Shown piece after piece: positions 46,309-55,261 of a DNA stretch of 64,000 nt; positions within the stretch are counted from its first letter, which is position 1, and the number at the start of each line of letters is the position of its first letter. The stretch comes from AP-15 sp963701815 (GTDB lineage Bacteria; Pseudomonadota; Alphaproteobacteria; ATCC43930; CGMCC-115725), in contig CAVPBN010000041.1 of assembly GCA_963701815.1 (NCBI GenBank), positions 1-64,000 on the forward strand, read 5' to 3'. The notes under the pieces were generated by a model. That model saw only the letters and a list, made by a program, of their open reading frames with translations. It was not told where the DNA came from and did not search any database. The translations under genes were made by a program, and so were the position numbers.

Positions 46309-47563
46309 TGGCCCAGCTCACCGACGACTGCTTTGCCTTTGGCGACGATCTGCTGACCGTCGCAGCGGCATTGGCGCGGATCGATAAGCGGGTCGCCGCC
46401 GTGGTCGGGGCCGAGACGGCGCCGCTGGCGGCGGCGGTCGGCCGCATCCTCGCCCGCGACATCGTCGCGACGATGGACCTGCCGCCATACGCGAACAGCG
46501 CGGTCGACGGCTACGCGCTCGCCCATGCCGACCTGCTGCCCGATCGCGACACGGTCCTGCCGGTCGGCGGGCGGGCCGCCGCCGGCCATCCGCTCGATCG
46601 CGCTCTACGGCGCGGCGAGGCGATCCGGATCTTCACCGGCGCACCGATGCCCGAGGGGGCCGACACGGTGATGATGCAGGAGGATTGCGTCGTCGAGGCC
46701 GGGCGGGTGCGGCTGCGGCCCGGGCCTTCGCAAGGGCGCCAACCGGCGCCCGGCCGGCGAGGACGCGGCCGAAGGGTCGGTCGCCGTCGCCGCCGGCCGG
46801 CGGCTGACCCCGCCCGATCTCGGCCTTGCCGCCGCGCTCGGCTATGCGGCGTTGCCGGTTTTCCGCCCATTGCGCGTGGCCGTGCTGTCGACCGGCGACG
46901 AAATCCGCGAACCCGGCACGGTATTGCCGCCGGGGGCGATCTACGATGCCAACCGCCATGCCCTGATGGCGCTGCTCGACGGCCTCGGCTGCGCCGTCAG
47001 CGATTTCGGCATCCGTCCCGATCGCGAAGCGGCACTCGCCGATACCCTGGCGGCGGCGAGCGCCGAGCATGATCTGATCGTCACCTCGGGCGGCGTATCG
47101 ACCGGCGAGGAGGACCATGTCAAGGCGGCGATCGAACGGCTCGGCAGCCTGCATTTCTGGCGGCTGGCGATCAAGCCCGGGCGGCCGGTGGCATTGGGCC
47201 AGGTCGGCGGCGTGCCGTTGATCGGCCTGCCCGGCAATCCGGTCGCGGTGATCGTCACCTTTGTCGTGCTCGCCCGGCCGCTGATCCTGAAGCTGGCCGG
47301 CGCGAGCGATGGCGCCGCCGCGGCTGTTTCCGGTCGTGGCCGGCTTCGATTACCGCAAAAAGCCGGGGCGGCGCGAATATGTACGGGCCAGCCTCGAACG
47401 CGACGGAGACCGGGTCAGGGCCGTCAAATACCCCAAGGACGGCGCCGGTATCCTGTCTTCGATCGTGCGCTCCGAAGGCCTCGCCATCCTCGACGAAACG
47501 GTCGGCGATCTCGTCGCCGGCACGATCGTCGATTTTCTGCCCTTTGCCGAGGTGATCGGGTGA
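46308..47563 (+). CDS. moeA: Molybdopterin molybdenumtransferase (two frameshifts)
   Basis: MoeA inserts molybdate into adenylated molybdopterin. From ATG 46308 (MAQLTDDCFAFGDDLLTVAA) the motifs are LPPYANSAVDGYALAHADL, IFTGAPMPEGADTVMMQED, VAVLSTGDEI, LIVTSGGVSTGEEDHVKAA and GLPGNPVAVIVTFVV, ending AGTIVDFLPFAEVIG. Two single-base insertions, near 46724 (after RLRPG) and near 47308 (after AGAS), break the frame; length fits two +1 events. Overlaps mobB and moaD at its ends. Confidence 0.94.
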
Positions 47564-47812
47564 AGATCCTTTATTTCGCTTGGTTGCGGGCCCGCATCGG
47601 CCATGCCGAGGAGGAGATCGCGCTGCCGTCGGGCATCGACGACGTAGCCGGGTTGCTGGATTGGCTGGGCGCGCGCGGCCGCAAATTATGCCGATGCGCT
47701 GCAGAACCGCGCGGTCGTGCGCGTGGCCGTCAACCGCGAATATGTCGGGTTGGGCCACCCGGTGCGGGAGGGCGACGAGATCGCCATCTTCCCGCCGGTC
47801 ACCGGAGGTTGA
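47560..47812 (+). CDS. moaD: Molybdopterin synthase small subunit (frameshifted)
   Basis: About 83 residues with a ubiquitin-like fold that carries sulfur as a C-terminal thiocarboxylate. GTG 47560 overlaps the moeA stop (GTGA). MKILYFAWLRARIGHAEEEI is the usual start, and the end FPPVTGG carries the essential Gly-Gly. One extra base near 47685 separates LLDWLGARG from NYADALQNRAVVRVAVNREY. moaE follows after four bases. Confidence 0.9.
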
Positions 47813-47816
47813 GGCG

Positions 47817-48293
47817 ATGATCCGCGTGCAATCCGAGGATTTCGACATCGGCGCCGAGTTGGAGCGGCTGACCGCCGGCAATCGCCGGATCGGCGGCGTC
47901 GCCAGCTTTGTCGGACTGGTGCGCGATCTGGGCGGCGGCGACCGGATCTCGGCGCTGACCCTCGAACATTACCCCGGCATGACCGAGAAGAAGCTTGCCG
48001 AGATCGAACTCGAAGCGCACCGGCGCTGGCCGCTCGACGCATCGCTGATCATCCACCGCTACGGCCGGCTCGAACCCGGCGACCGCATCGTTCTGGTCGC
48101 CACCGCCTCGCCGCACCGCGAGGCGGCGCTGGCCGCCTGTCACTTCCTGATCGACTGGCTGAAGACCGACGCGCCGTTCTGGAAGAGCGAGCAAACCCCG
48201 CAGGGCGAGCGTTGGGTTCAGGCCCGCGCCGAGGACGAATTCGGCAAAAGAAGGCTGGTTCCACGACCGGGATTAGATCGCCGGGCTGAATAG
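47817..48293 (+). CDS. moaE: Molybdopterin synthase catalytic subunit
   Basis: A 158-residue large subunit that converts cPMP to molybdopterin with MoaD. ATG 47817 (MIRVQSEDFDIGAELERLTA) follows GGAGG within the moaD end. GGVASFVGLVRD, LTLEHYPGMTEKKLAEIELE, IIHRYGRLEPGDRIVLVATA and FWKSEQTPQGERWVQAR are conserved, including the catalytic Lys in WLKTDAPFWKSE. The tail after ARAEDEF is slightly longer than usual. Confidence 0.95.
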   Translation: MIRVQSEDFDIGAELERLTAGNRRIGGVASFVGLVRDLGGGDRISALTLEHYPGMTEKKLAEIELEAHRRWPLDASLIIHRYGRLEPGDRIVLVATASPHREAALAACHFLIDWLKTDAPFWKSEQTPQGERWVQARAEDEFGKRRLVPRPGLDRRAE

Positions 48294-48356
48294 CCGGGCC
48301 CGGTCGCGCCACCGTCACCGCACCGGAATTTGCACGGGCTAATCCTACTGGCTAAC

Positions 48357-48995
48357 CTAAACGTTCGGGGCGGGAACAGGGTGCAGCCGCATGAAGGCTG
48401 TCGTCGCCTTGCCGGCGCGCAGCTCGGCCTCGGCCGGCCCGGGGGCCTGGGATACTCCCAGCAGCAGGCCGATCAACAGCCCCTCCCAGAGAAGCCCGAG
48501 ATACTGCGCCGCCATTTCCGCCGCGTCTCCCAGGCCCAACAGCCCGCCCGACTGCGCGCTCGCCAAAAGCCTGGCGAGCGCATCGCGCGCGCCATTGCGG
48601 CCGGCCGCGTCGAGCGTTTGGGCAATCTCGGGCGAGCGCGACGCCTCGCCGATCGCCAGGCGGAATACCGCAATCACGGAAGCCTCGGAGATCTCACGCA
48701 CGAGGTTGGCGGCAAATGCCGTAAGGGCGGCGGCCAGCATCTGCCGGTCGCGCGGCGCCGGCAGGTCGGGCAGCGCCTGCATCCGCTCGGCGCGGCGCCT
48801 GATGCAGGCGGCGAGCACCGCGTGCTTGCTGCCGAAGCTTGCATAGAGATCGCGTTTGGAAACCTTGGCGCGCCTGGCGATGTCGAGCGTGCTGGTTGCG
48901 GCGTAGCCCTGGCCGGTGAACGCCTCGAAGGCGGCTCCGAGGATGCGATCATGCGTTGCCGCGGCGTCCGGCGCGGACCGGGTGGATTTTTTCAT
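48357..48995 (-). CDS. TetR-family transcriptional regulator
   Basis: A 212-residue repressor. ATG 48995 opens MKKSTRSAPDAAATHDRILG. The helix-turn-helix is at about 20-60: AAFEAFTGQGYAATSTLDIA, RRAKVSKRDLYASFGSKHAV. The C-terminal ligand domain ends with about 20 residues rich in Pro and Ala. It is divergent from the MFS transporter at 49086; the 90-bp gap holds two 16-bp palindromes that are good operator candidates, suggesting it controls both itself and the transporter in response to an exported compound. Confidence 0.88.
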   Translation of the reverse strand: MKKSTRSAPDAAATHDRILGAAFEAFTGQGYAATSTLDIARRAKVSKRDLYASFGSKHAVLAACIRRRAERMQALPDLPAPRDRQMLAAALTAFAANLVREISEASVIAVFRLAIGEASRSPEIAQTLDAAGRNGARDALARLLASAQSGGLLGLGDAAEMAAQYLGLLWEGLLIGLLLGVSQAPGPAEAELRAGKATTAFMRLHPVPAPNV

Positions 48996-49020
48996 GCTCG
49001 CCAATGGGGGCCCTTGCGTT

Positions 49021-49060
49021 GGTACTATTCCGTACCATAATATCGGTACTCCGTGGTACC
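49021..49060. promoter_or_regulatory. Two tandem palindromic operators between tetR-like and MFS genes
   Basis: GGTACTATTCCGTACC (49021-49036) and GGTACTCCGTGGTACC (49045-49060) share the form GGTAC-N6-GTACC and are 24 bp apart centre to centre, just over two helical turns, so two dimers could bind on one face. They lie 25 bp before the regulator ATG and 25 bp before the transporter ATG. Confidence 0.75.
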
Positions 49061-49085
49061 GGTCAACCTTGCGCCGAGGCCCCCC

Positions 49086-50429
49086 ATGAGTGTCCAGCCC
49101 ACTCCCTCCCGCGACGCGCAAAGCCGGCGAGGCGGCGCCGGCGCGGCCGACCGCGGCCGACCGCTGCGGGCGGCCTGGCTGATGGTCGGCCTGCTCTTTC
49201 TGTTCATGTTGATCAACTTCGCCGACAAGGCGGTCATCGGCATCGCCGCCGTTCCGCTGATGACCGAGCTGCGGCTGAGCCCGCGCCAGTTCGGCTTGCT
49301 CGCCTCGAGCTTTTTCCTGTTGTTCTCGCTGTCTGCGATCGTTACCGGCTTTATCGTCAATCGCGCGCAAACGCGCTGGGCCTTGCTGGTCATGGGCCTG
49401 ATCTGGGCGTTGACGCAGTTTCCGATGATCGGGAGCGTCGGGTTTTTCACGATCGTGGCCTCCCGCATAGCGCTCGGCGCCGCCGAAGGGCCGGCCTACC
49501 CCGTTGCGCTGCATTCGACCTACAAGTGGTTCCCGAACGAGCTGCGCGCCCTGCCGACCGCGATCGTTGCGCAAGGCGCAGGCGTCGGGATCATGGTCGC
49601 GCTGCCGGCGCTCAATTGGTTCATCGTGCACTATTCCTGGCACTGGGCGTTCGGCGTGCTCGGCGTTGTCGGGCTCGCCTGGAGCGCAGCGTGGCTGGTG
49701 CTCGGCCGCGAAGGACCGCTGGCCGCCGCCGGCGCGAATAAGGCGGCGCGGACGCAACAGAGAGTTCCCTACCGGCTGCTGCTGCTCAGTCCGACCATGA
49801 TCGGGTGCTGGTGCGCAAGCTTCGGCGCCCAATGGGGATTGTCGCTGGCGCTGTCCTGGCTGGGCGCGTTTTTTATCAAAGGGCTCGGGCTGTCGCAGGG
49901 TTCCATCGGCCTGCTGGGGGCGTTGCCGGCCGGTCTCAGCGTGATCCTGGTAATCAGCGCGGGTTGGGGCTCGCAGCGCCTCCTCGCCCGCGGCGTCTCG
50001 AGCCGAGTGGCGCGAGGGATGCTCGGCGGCGCGTGCGTCGCGCTCGGCGGCGCGGCAATGGCCGTCATGCCGTACGCGCCGGGGATCGCCGCAAAAATCG
50101 CCCTGACGACGATCGGGGTGGCTGTGCCTTCGGCGATTTACGTGATCGGCCAGACCGTCGTCGGTGAGATTACGCCGGTGGCGCAGCGCGGCGCGCTCCT
50201 CGCGATCGGTACTGCCGTCAGCACCTCGGCGGGGCTGCTCGCGCCTTACGTGATGGGCAGCATCGTCGAACGGGCGCTGACGCCGCTCGCCGGGTTCAAC
50301 ACCGGGTTCGTGATTTGCGGCGTCATCATGCTGGTCGGCGGCCTGATCGGGATGGCGCTGATCCGCCCCGAGCGCGAGGCCGGCCGATGGCTCCCGGAAA
50401 TACCGGAACAAGCGATCGGAACTGCATGA
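49086..50429 (+). CDS. MFS transporter
   Basis: A 447-residue major-facilitator protein with 12 membrane segments, for example WLMVGLLFLFMLINFADKAV, FGLLASSFFLLFSLSAIV and AKIALTTIGVAVPSAIYVIG. The opening LINFADKAVIGIAAVPLMTE resembles the anion:cation symporter branch, whose members import organic acids such as hydroxyphenylacetate or tartrate. ATG 49086 (MSVQPTPSRDAQSRRGG) is used; ATG 49053 falls inside the operator and is less likely. Divergent from the TetR gene, which probably represses it. Confidence 0.88.
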   Translation: MSVQPTPSRDAQSRRGGAGAADRGRPLRAAWLMVGLLFLFMLINFADKAVIGIAAVPLMTELRLSPRQFGLLASSFFLLFSLSAIVTGFIVNRAQTRWALLVMGLIWALTQFPMIGSVGFFTIVASRIALGAAEGPAYPVALHSTYKWFPNELRALPTAIVAQGAGVGIMVALPALNWFIVHYSWHWAFGVLGVVGLAWSAAWLVLGREGPLAAAGANKAARTQQRVPYRLLLLSPTMIGCWCASFGAQWGLSLALSWLGAFFIKGLGLSQGSIGLLGALPAGLSVILVISAGWGSQRLLARGVSSRVARGMLGGACVALGGAAMAVMPYAPGIAAKIALTTIGVAVPSAIYVIGQTVVGEITPVAQRGALLAIGTAVSTSAGLLAPYVMGSIVERALTPLAGFNTGFVICGVIMLVGGLIGMALIRPEREAGRWLPEIPEQAIGTA

Positions 50430-50687
50430 GGCGCGCGTACGTTTCGCCCAGCAACCTGCGGCTGGGAACGGCTCAAAAGAACCTTCGAGCCGCCTCGACA
50501 GCACCGCGCGCCGCCCGGCGGATCGGCCAGCCGTTTCGGGACGCGACGACCATCCGAGGCGCCGGCCGCAATAGCCTTGTGCTTATCGCGCTCCACATGG
50601 CTGGTTCTTTTACCGTGCCGGATCTTTAGCATGCCGGAACGCCGCGGGCATGCCGCGGCCGCGCCCGACATGTAGGATCGAGGGTCG
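50430..50687. other. Gap between MFS and CoxL genes
   Basis: 258 bp without a recognised gene. A purine run GGATCGAGGGTCG just before 50688 may serve the CoxL-type gene as a weak ribosome-binding site. No promoter match or repeat was recognised. Confidence 0.3.
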
Positions 50688-53057
50688 ATGTCCTTCTTGA
50701 CTTCGCGGCAGCAAATTTCCCGGCAGGGGATCGGCAAATCGGTTCGGCGGCGCGAGGACGCGCGGTTGCTGACCGGCGCGGGGCGCTATGCCGACGACAT
50801 CGACCTTCCGGGCCAGGCCTATGCCTATCTGCTTCGCTCGCCGCACGCGCATGCGCGGATCGCCGGCATCGATGTCGGGCCGGCGGCCGGCATGCCGGGA
50901 GTGATCGCGGTGCTGACCGGCGACGATACGGCAAGGGACGGCCTGCGGCCGATCCCGCACCGGCCGGTGCCGACGAACCCGCACGAGGTGCCGCTCAAGA
51001 GCCGCGACGGCTCGCCGTTTTTGATCGCTCCGCACCCGGTTCTGGCCGTCGAGAAAGTCCGCTATGTCGGCGAGCCGGTCGCGGCGGTCATCGCCGAGAC
51101 GCTCGCTCAGGCGATGGACGCTGCCGAGCACCTCGCGGTCGTCTACGACCCGCTGCCCGCGGTCGTGCGTTCGGCGGATGCGCTGGTGCCCGGGGCCCCG
51201 GTGCTGTGGGAGGTGCTTGGCGCCAATTTGTGCGTCGATTCGGAGGCCGGCGACCAGGCGGCGACGGAGGCCGCCTTCGCGCGGGCGGCATATGTCGTGC
51301 GGTTGGCGACGGCGATCAACCGGGTCACCGGCGTGCCGATGGAGTTACGCGCGGCGATCGGCGTCTACGACGCGGCGGCGGCGCGATACACCGTCCATAC
51401 CGGGGCCGGCGGCGGCGTGGTTCGGCAGCGCGACGATATCGCCGCCGTCCTCGGCGTGCCGACCGCCGCGGTCCGCGTGGTTTCCGGCGACATCGGCGGC
51501 AATTTCGGCATCCGCAACAACACCTATCCGGAGTTCGCGCTGGTTGCCTGGGCGGCCAAACGGGTCGGGCGGCCGGTCAAGTGGTCGTGCGAGCGCCGCG
51601 ACGCGTTCGCCACCGATTTCCACGGCCGCGACCTGACCTCGCGAGGCCGAGCTGGCCTTGGACAAAGACGGCCGTTTCCTCGCCCTCCGCGCGACGAACA
51701 CCAGCAATTTGGGCGCCAGCGCGATTTCGTTTGTCCCGCTCGCCAAGGGAATAGCGGTCTCCTCCAGCGTCTACGACATCCCTTGCTCGTATATGCGCGG
51801 CCGCGCGGTCGTCACCAACACCGCCCCGACCTCGGCCTATCGCAGCGCCGGGCGCCCGGAGGTCATGTTCGTCCTCGAGCGCCTGATCGACATCGCCTGC
51901 CGGCGCCACGGCTTCGACCGCATCGAGATCCGGCGGCGCAATCTCGTCGAACCGGAACGCGATGCCGTACCGCAATCCGCTGGGTCTGGTCTACGACAGC
52001 GGCGACTACCCCCGCGTCGCTGCGGCGTGCGCTCGAATTGGCGGATTGGGCCGGGTTCGCAGCGCGGCGCGCCGAAGCGCGTCGGCATGGCCGATGCCGT
52101 GGGATCGGCATCGCCAATTCGATCGAACTCAACACCGGCGCCCCGCGCGAGCGGGCCGAGATCACGATCGATCCCTCTGGTGTCGTCGAGCTCGTGCTGG
52201 GGACGATGTCGGCGGGTCAGGGCCACGAAACGAGCTTCGCCCAGGTGATCGGCGAATGGCTCGGGGTCGAGCCCGACCAGGTCAGGCTGGTGACCGGCGA
52301 CACCGACCGCGTGCAGGCCGGCGGCGGCTCGGCCTCGGCGCGGTCGATGCGGCTCGGCTCGTGGGTCATCGCCAAGGCCGCGGACGAGATCGTCGAGAAG
52401 GGGCGCCGGATCGCCGGCGCGATGCTCGAAGCCGCCGAGGAGGATATCGAATTTGCGCAGCAGCGCTTTGTCGTAAAGGGGACCGATCGCGCCGTCGGCC
52501 TGTTCGAGGTCGCCGGCGCGGCACTCGGCGACCGCGTTCCGGCCGATCTGCGCGGACCGCTGAAGGGTATTTCCGACGAGACGATGAGCATCCCTTCCTA
52601 CGCCTACACCTCGGCGGTCTGCGAGGTCGAGATCGATCCGGAGACCGGCCTCGTCGAGATCGTTCGGTATGCCTCGATCGACGATTGCGGCCGGGCGGTG
52701 AACCCGATGCTGATCCACGGCCAGAGCCATGGCGGCATCGCCCAGGGGATCGGCCAGGCATTGTGGGAGGAGTGCGTCTACGACCGCCGGACCGGCCAGC
52801 TGCTGTCCGGCTCGTTCCTGGATTACGCGATGCCGCGCGCCGACCGGCTGCCGGCTTTCGACACCGAGATCAGCGAGGTCCCGTCGACGACCAACCCGCT
52901 CGGCATGCGCGGCGGCAGCGAAGGCGGGATCACCCCCGGGCTGGCGGCTGTGGCGAATGCGATCGTCGACGCGCTCGCCGAATTCGGCGTCGAGCATATC
53001 GAGCTGCCGGCGACGCCCGAGCGCGTCTGGAGGGCGATCCGCACCGCGCGCCGCTAA
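50688..53057 (+). CDS. Xanthine dehydrogenase family molybdopterin-binding subunit, CoxL-like (three frameshifts)
   Basis: About 789 residues of the molybdenum hydroxylase large-subunit family. ATG 50688 opens MSFLTSRQQISRQGIGKSVR, then RREDARLLTGAGRYADDIDL and AHPVL-type segments, GDIGGNFGIRNNTYPEFALV, APTSAYRSAGRPEVMFVLER, GTMSAGQGHETSFAQVIGEW and RGGSEGGITPGLAAVANAIV with the C-terminal catalytic Glu. The active-site loop reads AYRSAGRPE, not the AYRCSFR of true CO dehydrogenase, so the substrate is probably an aromatic or aldehyde compound. Extra bases near 51640, 51955 and 52012 break the frame. No FAD or 2Fe-2S subunit is adjacent. Confidence 0.9.
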   Translation: MSFLTSRQQISRQGIGKSVRRREDARLLTGAGRYADDIDLPGQAYAYLLRSPHAHARIAGIDVGPAAGMPGVIAVLTGDDTARDGLRPIPHRPVPTNPHEVPLKSRDGSPFLIAPHPVLAVEKVRYVGEPVAAVIAETLAQAMDAAEHLAVVYDPLPAVVRSADALVPGAPVLWEVLGANLCVDSEAGDQAATEAAFARAAYVVRLATAINRVTGVPMELRAAIGVYDAAAARYTVHTGAGGGVVRQRDDIAAVLGVPTAAVRVVSGDIGGNFGIRNNTYPEFALVAWAAKRVGRPVKWSCERRDAFATDFHGRDLTSRGRAGLGQRRPFPRPPRDEHQQFGRQRDFVCPARQGNSGLLQRLRHPLLVYARPRGRHQHRPDLGLSQRRAPGGHVRPRAPDRHRLPAPRLRPHRDPAAQSRRTGTRCRTAIRWVWSTTAATTPASLRRALELADWAGFAARRAEARRHGRCRGIGIANSIELNTGAPRERAEITIDPSGVVELVLGTMSAGQGHETSFAQVIGEWLGVEPDQVRLVTGDTDRVQAGGGSASARSMRLGSWVIAKAADEIVEKGRRIAGAMLEAAEEDIEFAQQRFVVKGTDRAVGLFEVAGAALGDRVPADLRGPLKGISDETMSIPSYAYTSAVCEVEIDPETGLVEIVRYASIDDCGRAVNPMLIHGQSHGGIAQGIGQALWEECVYDRRTGQLLSGSFLDYAMPRADRLPAFDTEISEVPSTTNPLGMRGGSEGGITPGLAAVANAIVDALAEFGVEHIELPATPERVWRAIRTARR

Positions 53058-53107
53058 GGTCGGCAATTGCGCGGCGGTTTGCCGAGAGCGCGGCCGAACA
53101 CCGACCC

Positions 53108-54256
53108 TTAAACGGCGGCGCGAGCGTAGAACCGTACAGCGTTGTCCCAGAGCAATTTGCGCCTCCGAATCTCGGACATGTCCCACCCCAGCACGATGCC
53201 GGCGGATTCGGGAAAGTGGCTTTCGCCGTGCGGATAATCGGAGGCGTACATCAACACCTCGTCGCCGACCAGATCGGCAACCGCATTGGTCAGCCGCACG
53301 CCCTCGGGGATCTCGATGCTCTGAAAATACCGACCGCTGCAAACAAACTCGCTCGGTTTTCCGGATAGCGGCGGCAGCGCCGCCTTGATCGTTTCGGCAT
53401 GCTCATCGAGCCTCGCCATCCAGAACGGCAGCCAGCCATGACCGGCTTCCAAGGTGCCGACGCGCAGGCTCGGGTAGCGATCCATGACGCCGCTGCCGAT
53501 CATCGCGGCCATGTTGCGCATGCCGCACCATGGATGCGCCGCCGAGCGCTGCAGCCACAAATTGTCCCAGGTGTCCAGACCGCCGGGCGCATAAGGCGGC
53601 ATCACCGTAAACGTATGGAGCACTATCGCGAGATCGAGCGCCGCGGCCTCCGCGTAAAAGGGCTCCAAGCTGGGGTGGTCGAGCGGCAGGCCAACCGGGG
53701 CGTAGACCATCAGGCCCCAGGCCCAGCCGGACCTGCCCCAGCGTCTGATCTCGGCAAGGCCGCCGTCGATGTCGCGCGCGCCGGCGAGAACGACCCCGCC
53801 GAGCCGCTTTGGAAAGGCGCCGCAATAGTCCGCCATCCAGCGGTGATAGGCGCGGTACATCGCCATTTCGAGGGCGATGTCGTCGCCGGCGCTCCAGGTG
53901 CCGAACCAGCCCGACGGCAGGGTCAGGTTTACGTCGACGCCCTCGAAGTCCATGTCGGCGATGCGCGCGGCCGGAGCGGCGTCAACCTGCGGCGAGGGCT
54001 CGCGCTTACGCTGTACCCCGGCAAACCCGGCCATATACCCGGCCGGCGCCGTATCCGGTTCGGCCTCGCCGAGGCGGCGGCGATAACGGCGCTGCCCCTT
54101 GGTGTAGGTGATCCTGCCGTGGCGGTCGCGCGACTCGAATTCGGCCCAGCCCGCCAGGCGGTTCTTCTCGGCGGCGCTCAGATAGGCAGAAAGGATGGCG
54201 GCATCGGGGCCGACATGGGTGTCGGAATCGAAAATCCGGTAGCCGTCTCGCGCCAT
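53108..54256 (-). CDS. Amidohydrolase family protein
   Basis: A 382-residue protein of the Amidohydro_2 group, which includes decarboxylases of aromatic acids and hydrolases. ATG 54256 (MARDGYRIFDSDTHVGPDAA) carries the family opening DxDTHV; LHTFTVMPPYAPGGLDTWDN holds a metal-site His, and VLMYASDYPHGESHFPES the catalytic Asp. The segment RITYTKGQRRYRRRLGEAEP is an insertion. The start overlaps the upstream lyase stop by one base (TAATG), so both are cotranscribed. Substrate unknown. Confidence 0.88.
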   Translation of the reverse strand: MARDGYRIFDSDTHVGPDAAILSAYLSAAEKNRLAGWAEFESRDRHGRITYTKGQRRYRRRLGEAEPDTAPAGYMAGFAGVQRKREPSPQVDAAPAARIADMDFEGVDVNLTLPSGWFGTWSAGDDIALEMAMYRAYHRWMADYCGAFPKRLGGVVLAGARDIDGGLAEIRRWGRSGWAWGLMVYAPVGLPLDHPSLEPFYAEAAALDLAIVLHTFTVMPPYAPGGLDTWDNLWLQRSAAHPWCGMRNMAAMIGSGVMDRYPSLRVGTLEAGHGWLPFWMARLDEHAETIKAALPPLSGKPSEFVCSGRYFQSIEIPEGVRLTNAVADLVGDEVLMYASDYPHGESHFPESAGIVLGWDMSEIRRRKLLWDNAVRFYARAAV

Positions 54257-55179
54257 TACCCGTCTCCTTCCGTCTCGCTGAAATAACGCCGTTCGAGTTC
54301 CTGCTGCTTGGCGTCGCCTTCGCCGTCTACCGGTGTCTCGGGCGTCGGATAGGGCTTGTCGCGCCGGCTTTCCACGAAATCCTCCCAGGCCTTCGTGCCC
54401 TGCGCCTCGAATGCCTTCATAAAATCCCATAGCGCGGCCCAGGTGACGGCATGGGTGAAGCCGGGGTACCAGGCGATGTTGACGCCAAGGGCAAGATGCT
54501 CGTCGAGGCCGAGGTAACGGCCGAGCTTGCCGCGCATAAAGGAGAACGGGCCCTCGATCGCGGCACGCGCCGCCTTGATCTCATCGACCGAGTGCGGCGA
54601 CTCGAATTGCACCCAATCGACCCCGGCCTGCTCGCGATAGGCCGTCAACCTCGTAATCGTGTCGTCGAGCGTGCCGCCTGCGGCGTCGCGAGCGTAGCAC
54701 TGGGCCATCACGACGAAATTCGGGTCCAGCTCGTTCTTCATGTCTACCGCGGCGCGATAGCGAACGACAGCATCGCGCAACGGAACCACGTCGATCCCGG
54801 CATTCTGGGTCTTGCGCTTGCCCTCGATCGGCTGATCGTCGATGCGGATCCCGGCAAGTCCGGCACGGATGCTGTCGCGGATCAGCCGACGCACCGCCAT
54901 GATCCCGCCGTGGCCGGTATCGCCGTCCACCATCACCGGGATCGACACGCTGTCGGCGATCCATCCGGCGATGGCGATGCATTCGCTCATCGTCGCGGTG
55001 CCGACATCGGCAAGGCCCGTGTACGCGCCGACCACCCCGCCGGTTCCGACAAACAGCGCCTCGCAGCCGGCCTTCTCCATGATCCGCGCATGTGCTGCGC
55101 TCGGCGGATGGAGCACCGCCAGCACCTTGTCGGGGCGGTGGATCAGCTCCTGCAACCGAACGGCGCGGCTGTTGGGCAT
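54256..55179 (-). CDS. Isocitrate lyase/PEP mutase family protein
   Basis: A 307-residue TIM-barrel enzyme. MPNSRAVRLQELIHRPDKVL starts the family domain; AHARIMEKAGCEALFVGTGG and IPVMVDGDTGHGGIMAVRRL (metal-binding Asp-x-Asp) are typical, and AGIRIDDQPIEGKRKTQNAG replaces the EDQ...KRCGH of isocitrate and methylisocitrate lyases; the catalytic Cys is absent. It therefore more likely acts like oxaloacetate decarboxylase, phosphonopyruvate hydrolase or dimethylmalate lyase. It overlaps the amidohydrolase gene by one base. Confidence 0.88.
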   Translation of the reverse strand: MPNSRAVRLQELIHRPDKVLAVLHPPSAAHARIMEKAGCEALFVGTGGVVGAYTGLADVGTATMSECIAIAGWIADSVSIPVMVDGDTGHGGIMAVRRLIRDSIRAGLAGIRIDDQPIEGKRKTQNAGIDVVPLRDAVVRYRAAVDMKNELDPNFVVMAQCYARDAAGGTLDDTITRLTAYREQAGVDWVQFESPHSVDEIKAARAAIEGPFSFMRGKLGRYLGLDEHLALGVNIAWYPGFTHAVTWAALWDFMKAFEAQGTKAWEDFVESRRDKPYPTPETPVDGEGDAKQQELERRYFSETEGDG

Positions 55180-55261
55180 CCGGTCCCTCCCTATGGTCGA
55201 TCAAATGATGACGGCGCGGGGAATGCGCGGACCGCGGAGTGAGATGGCGGGTGGCGACCGC

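Noticed and set aside
50688..53057. True carbon monoxide dehydrogenase large subunit
   Set aside because: The active-site loop reads AYRSAGRPE rather than the AYRCSFR needed for the CO-oxidising form, and no CoxM/CoxS follow.
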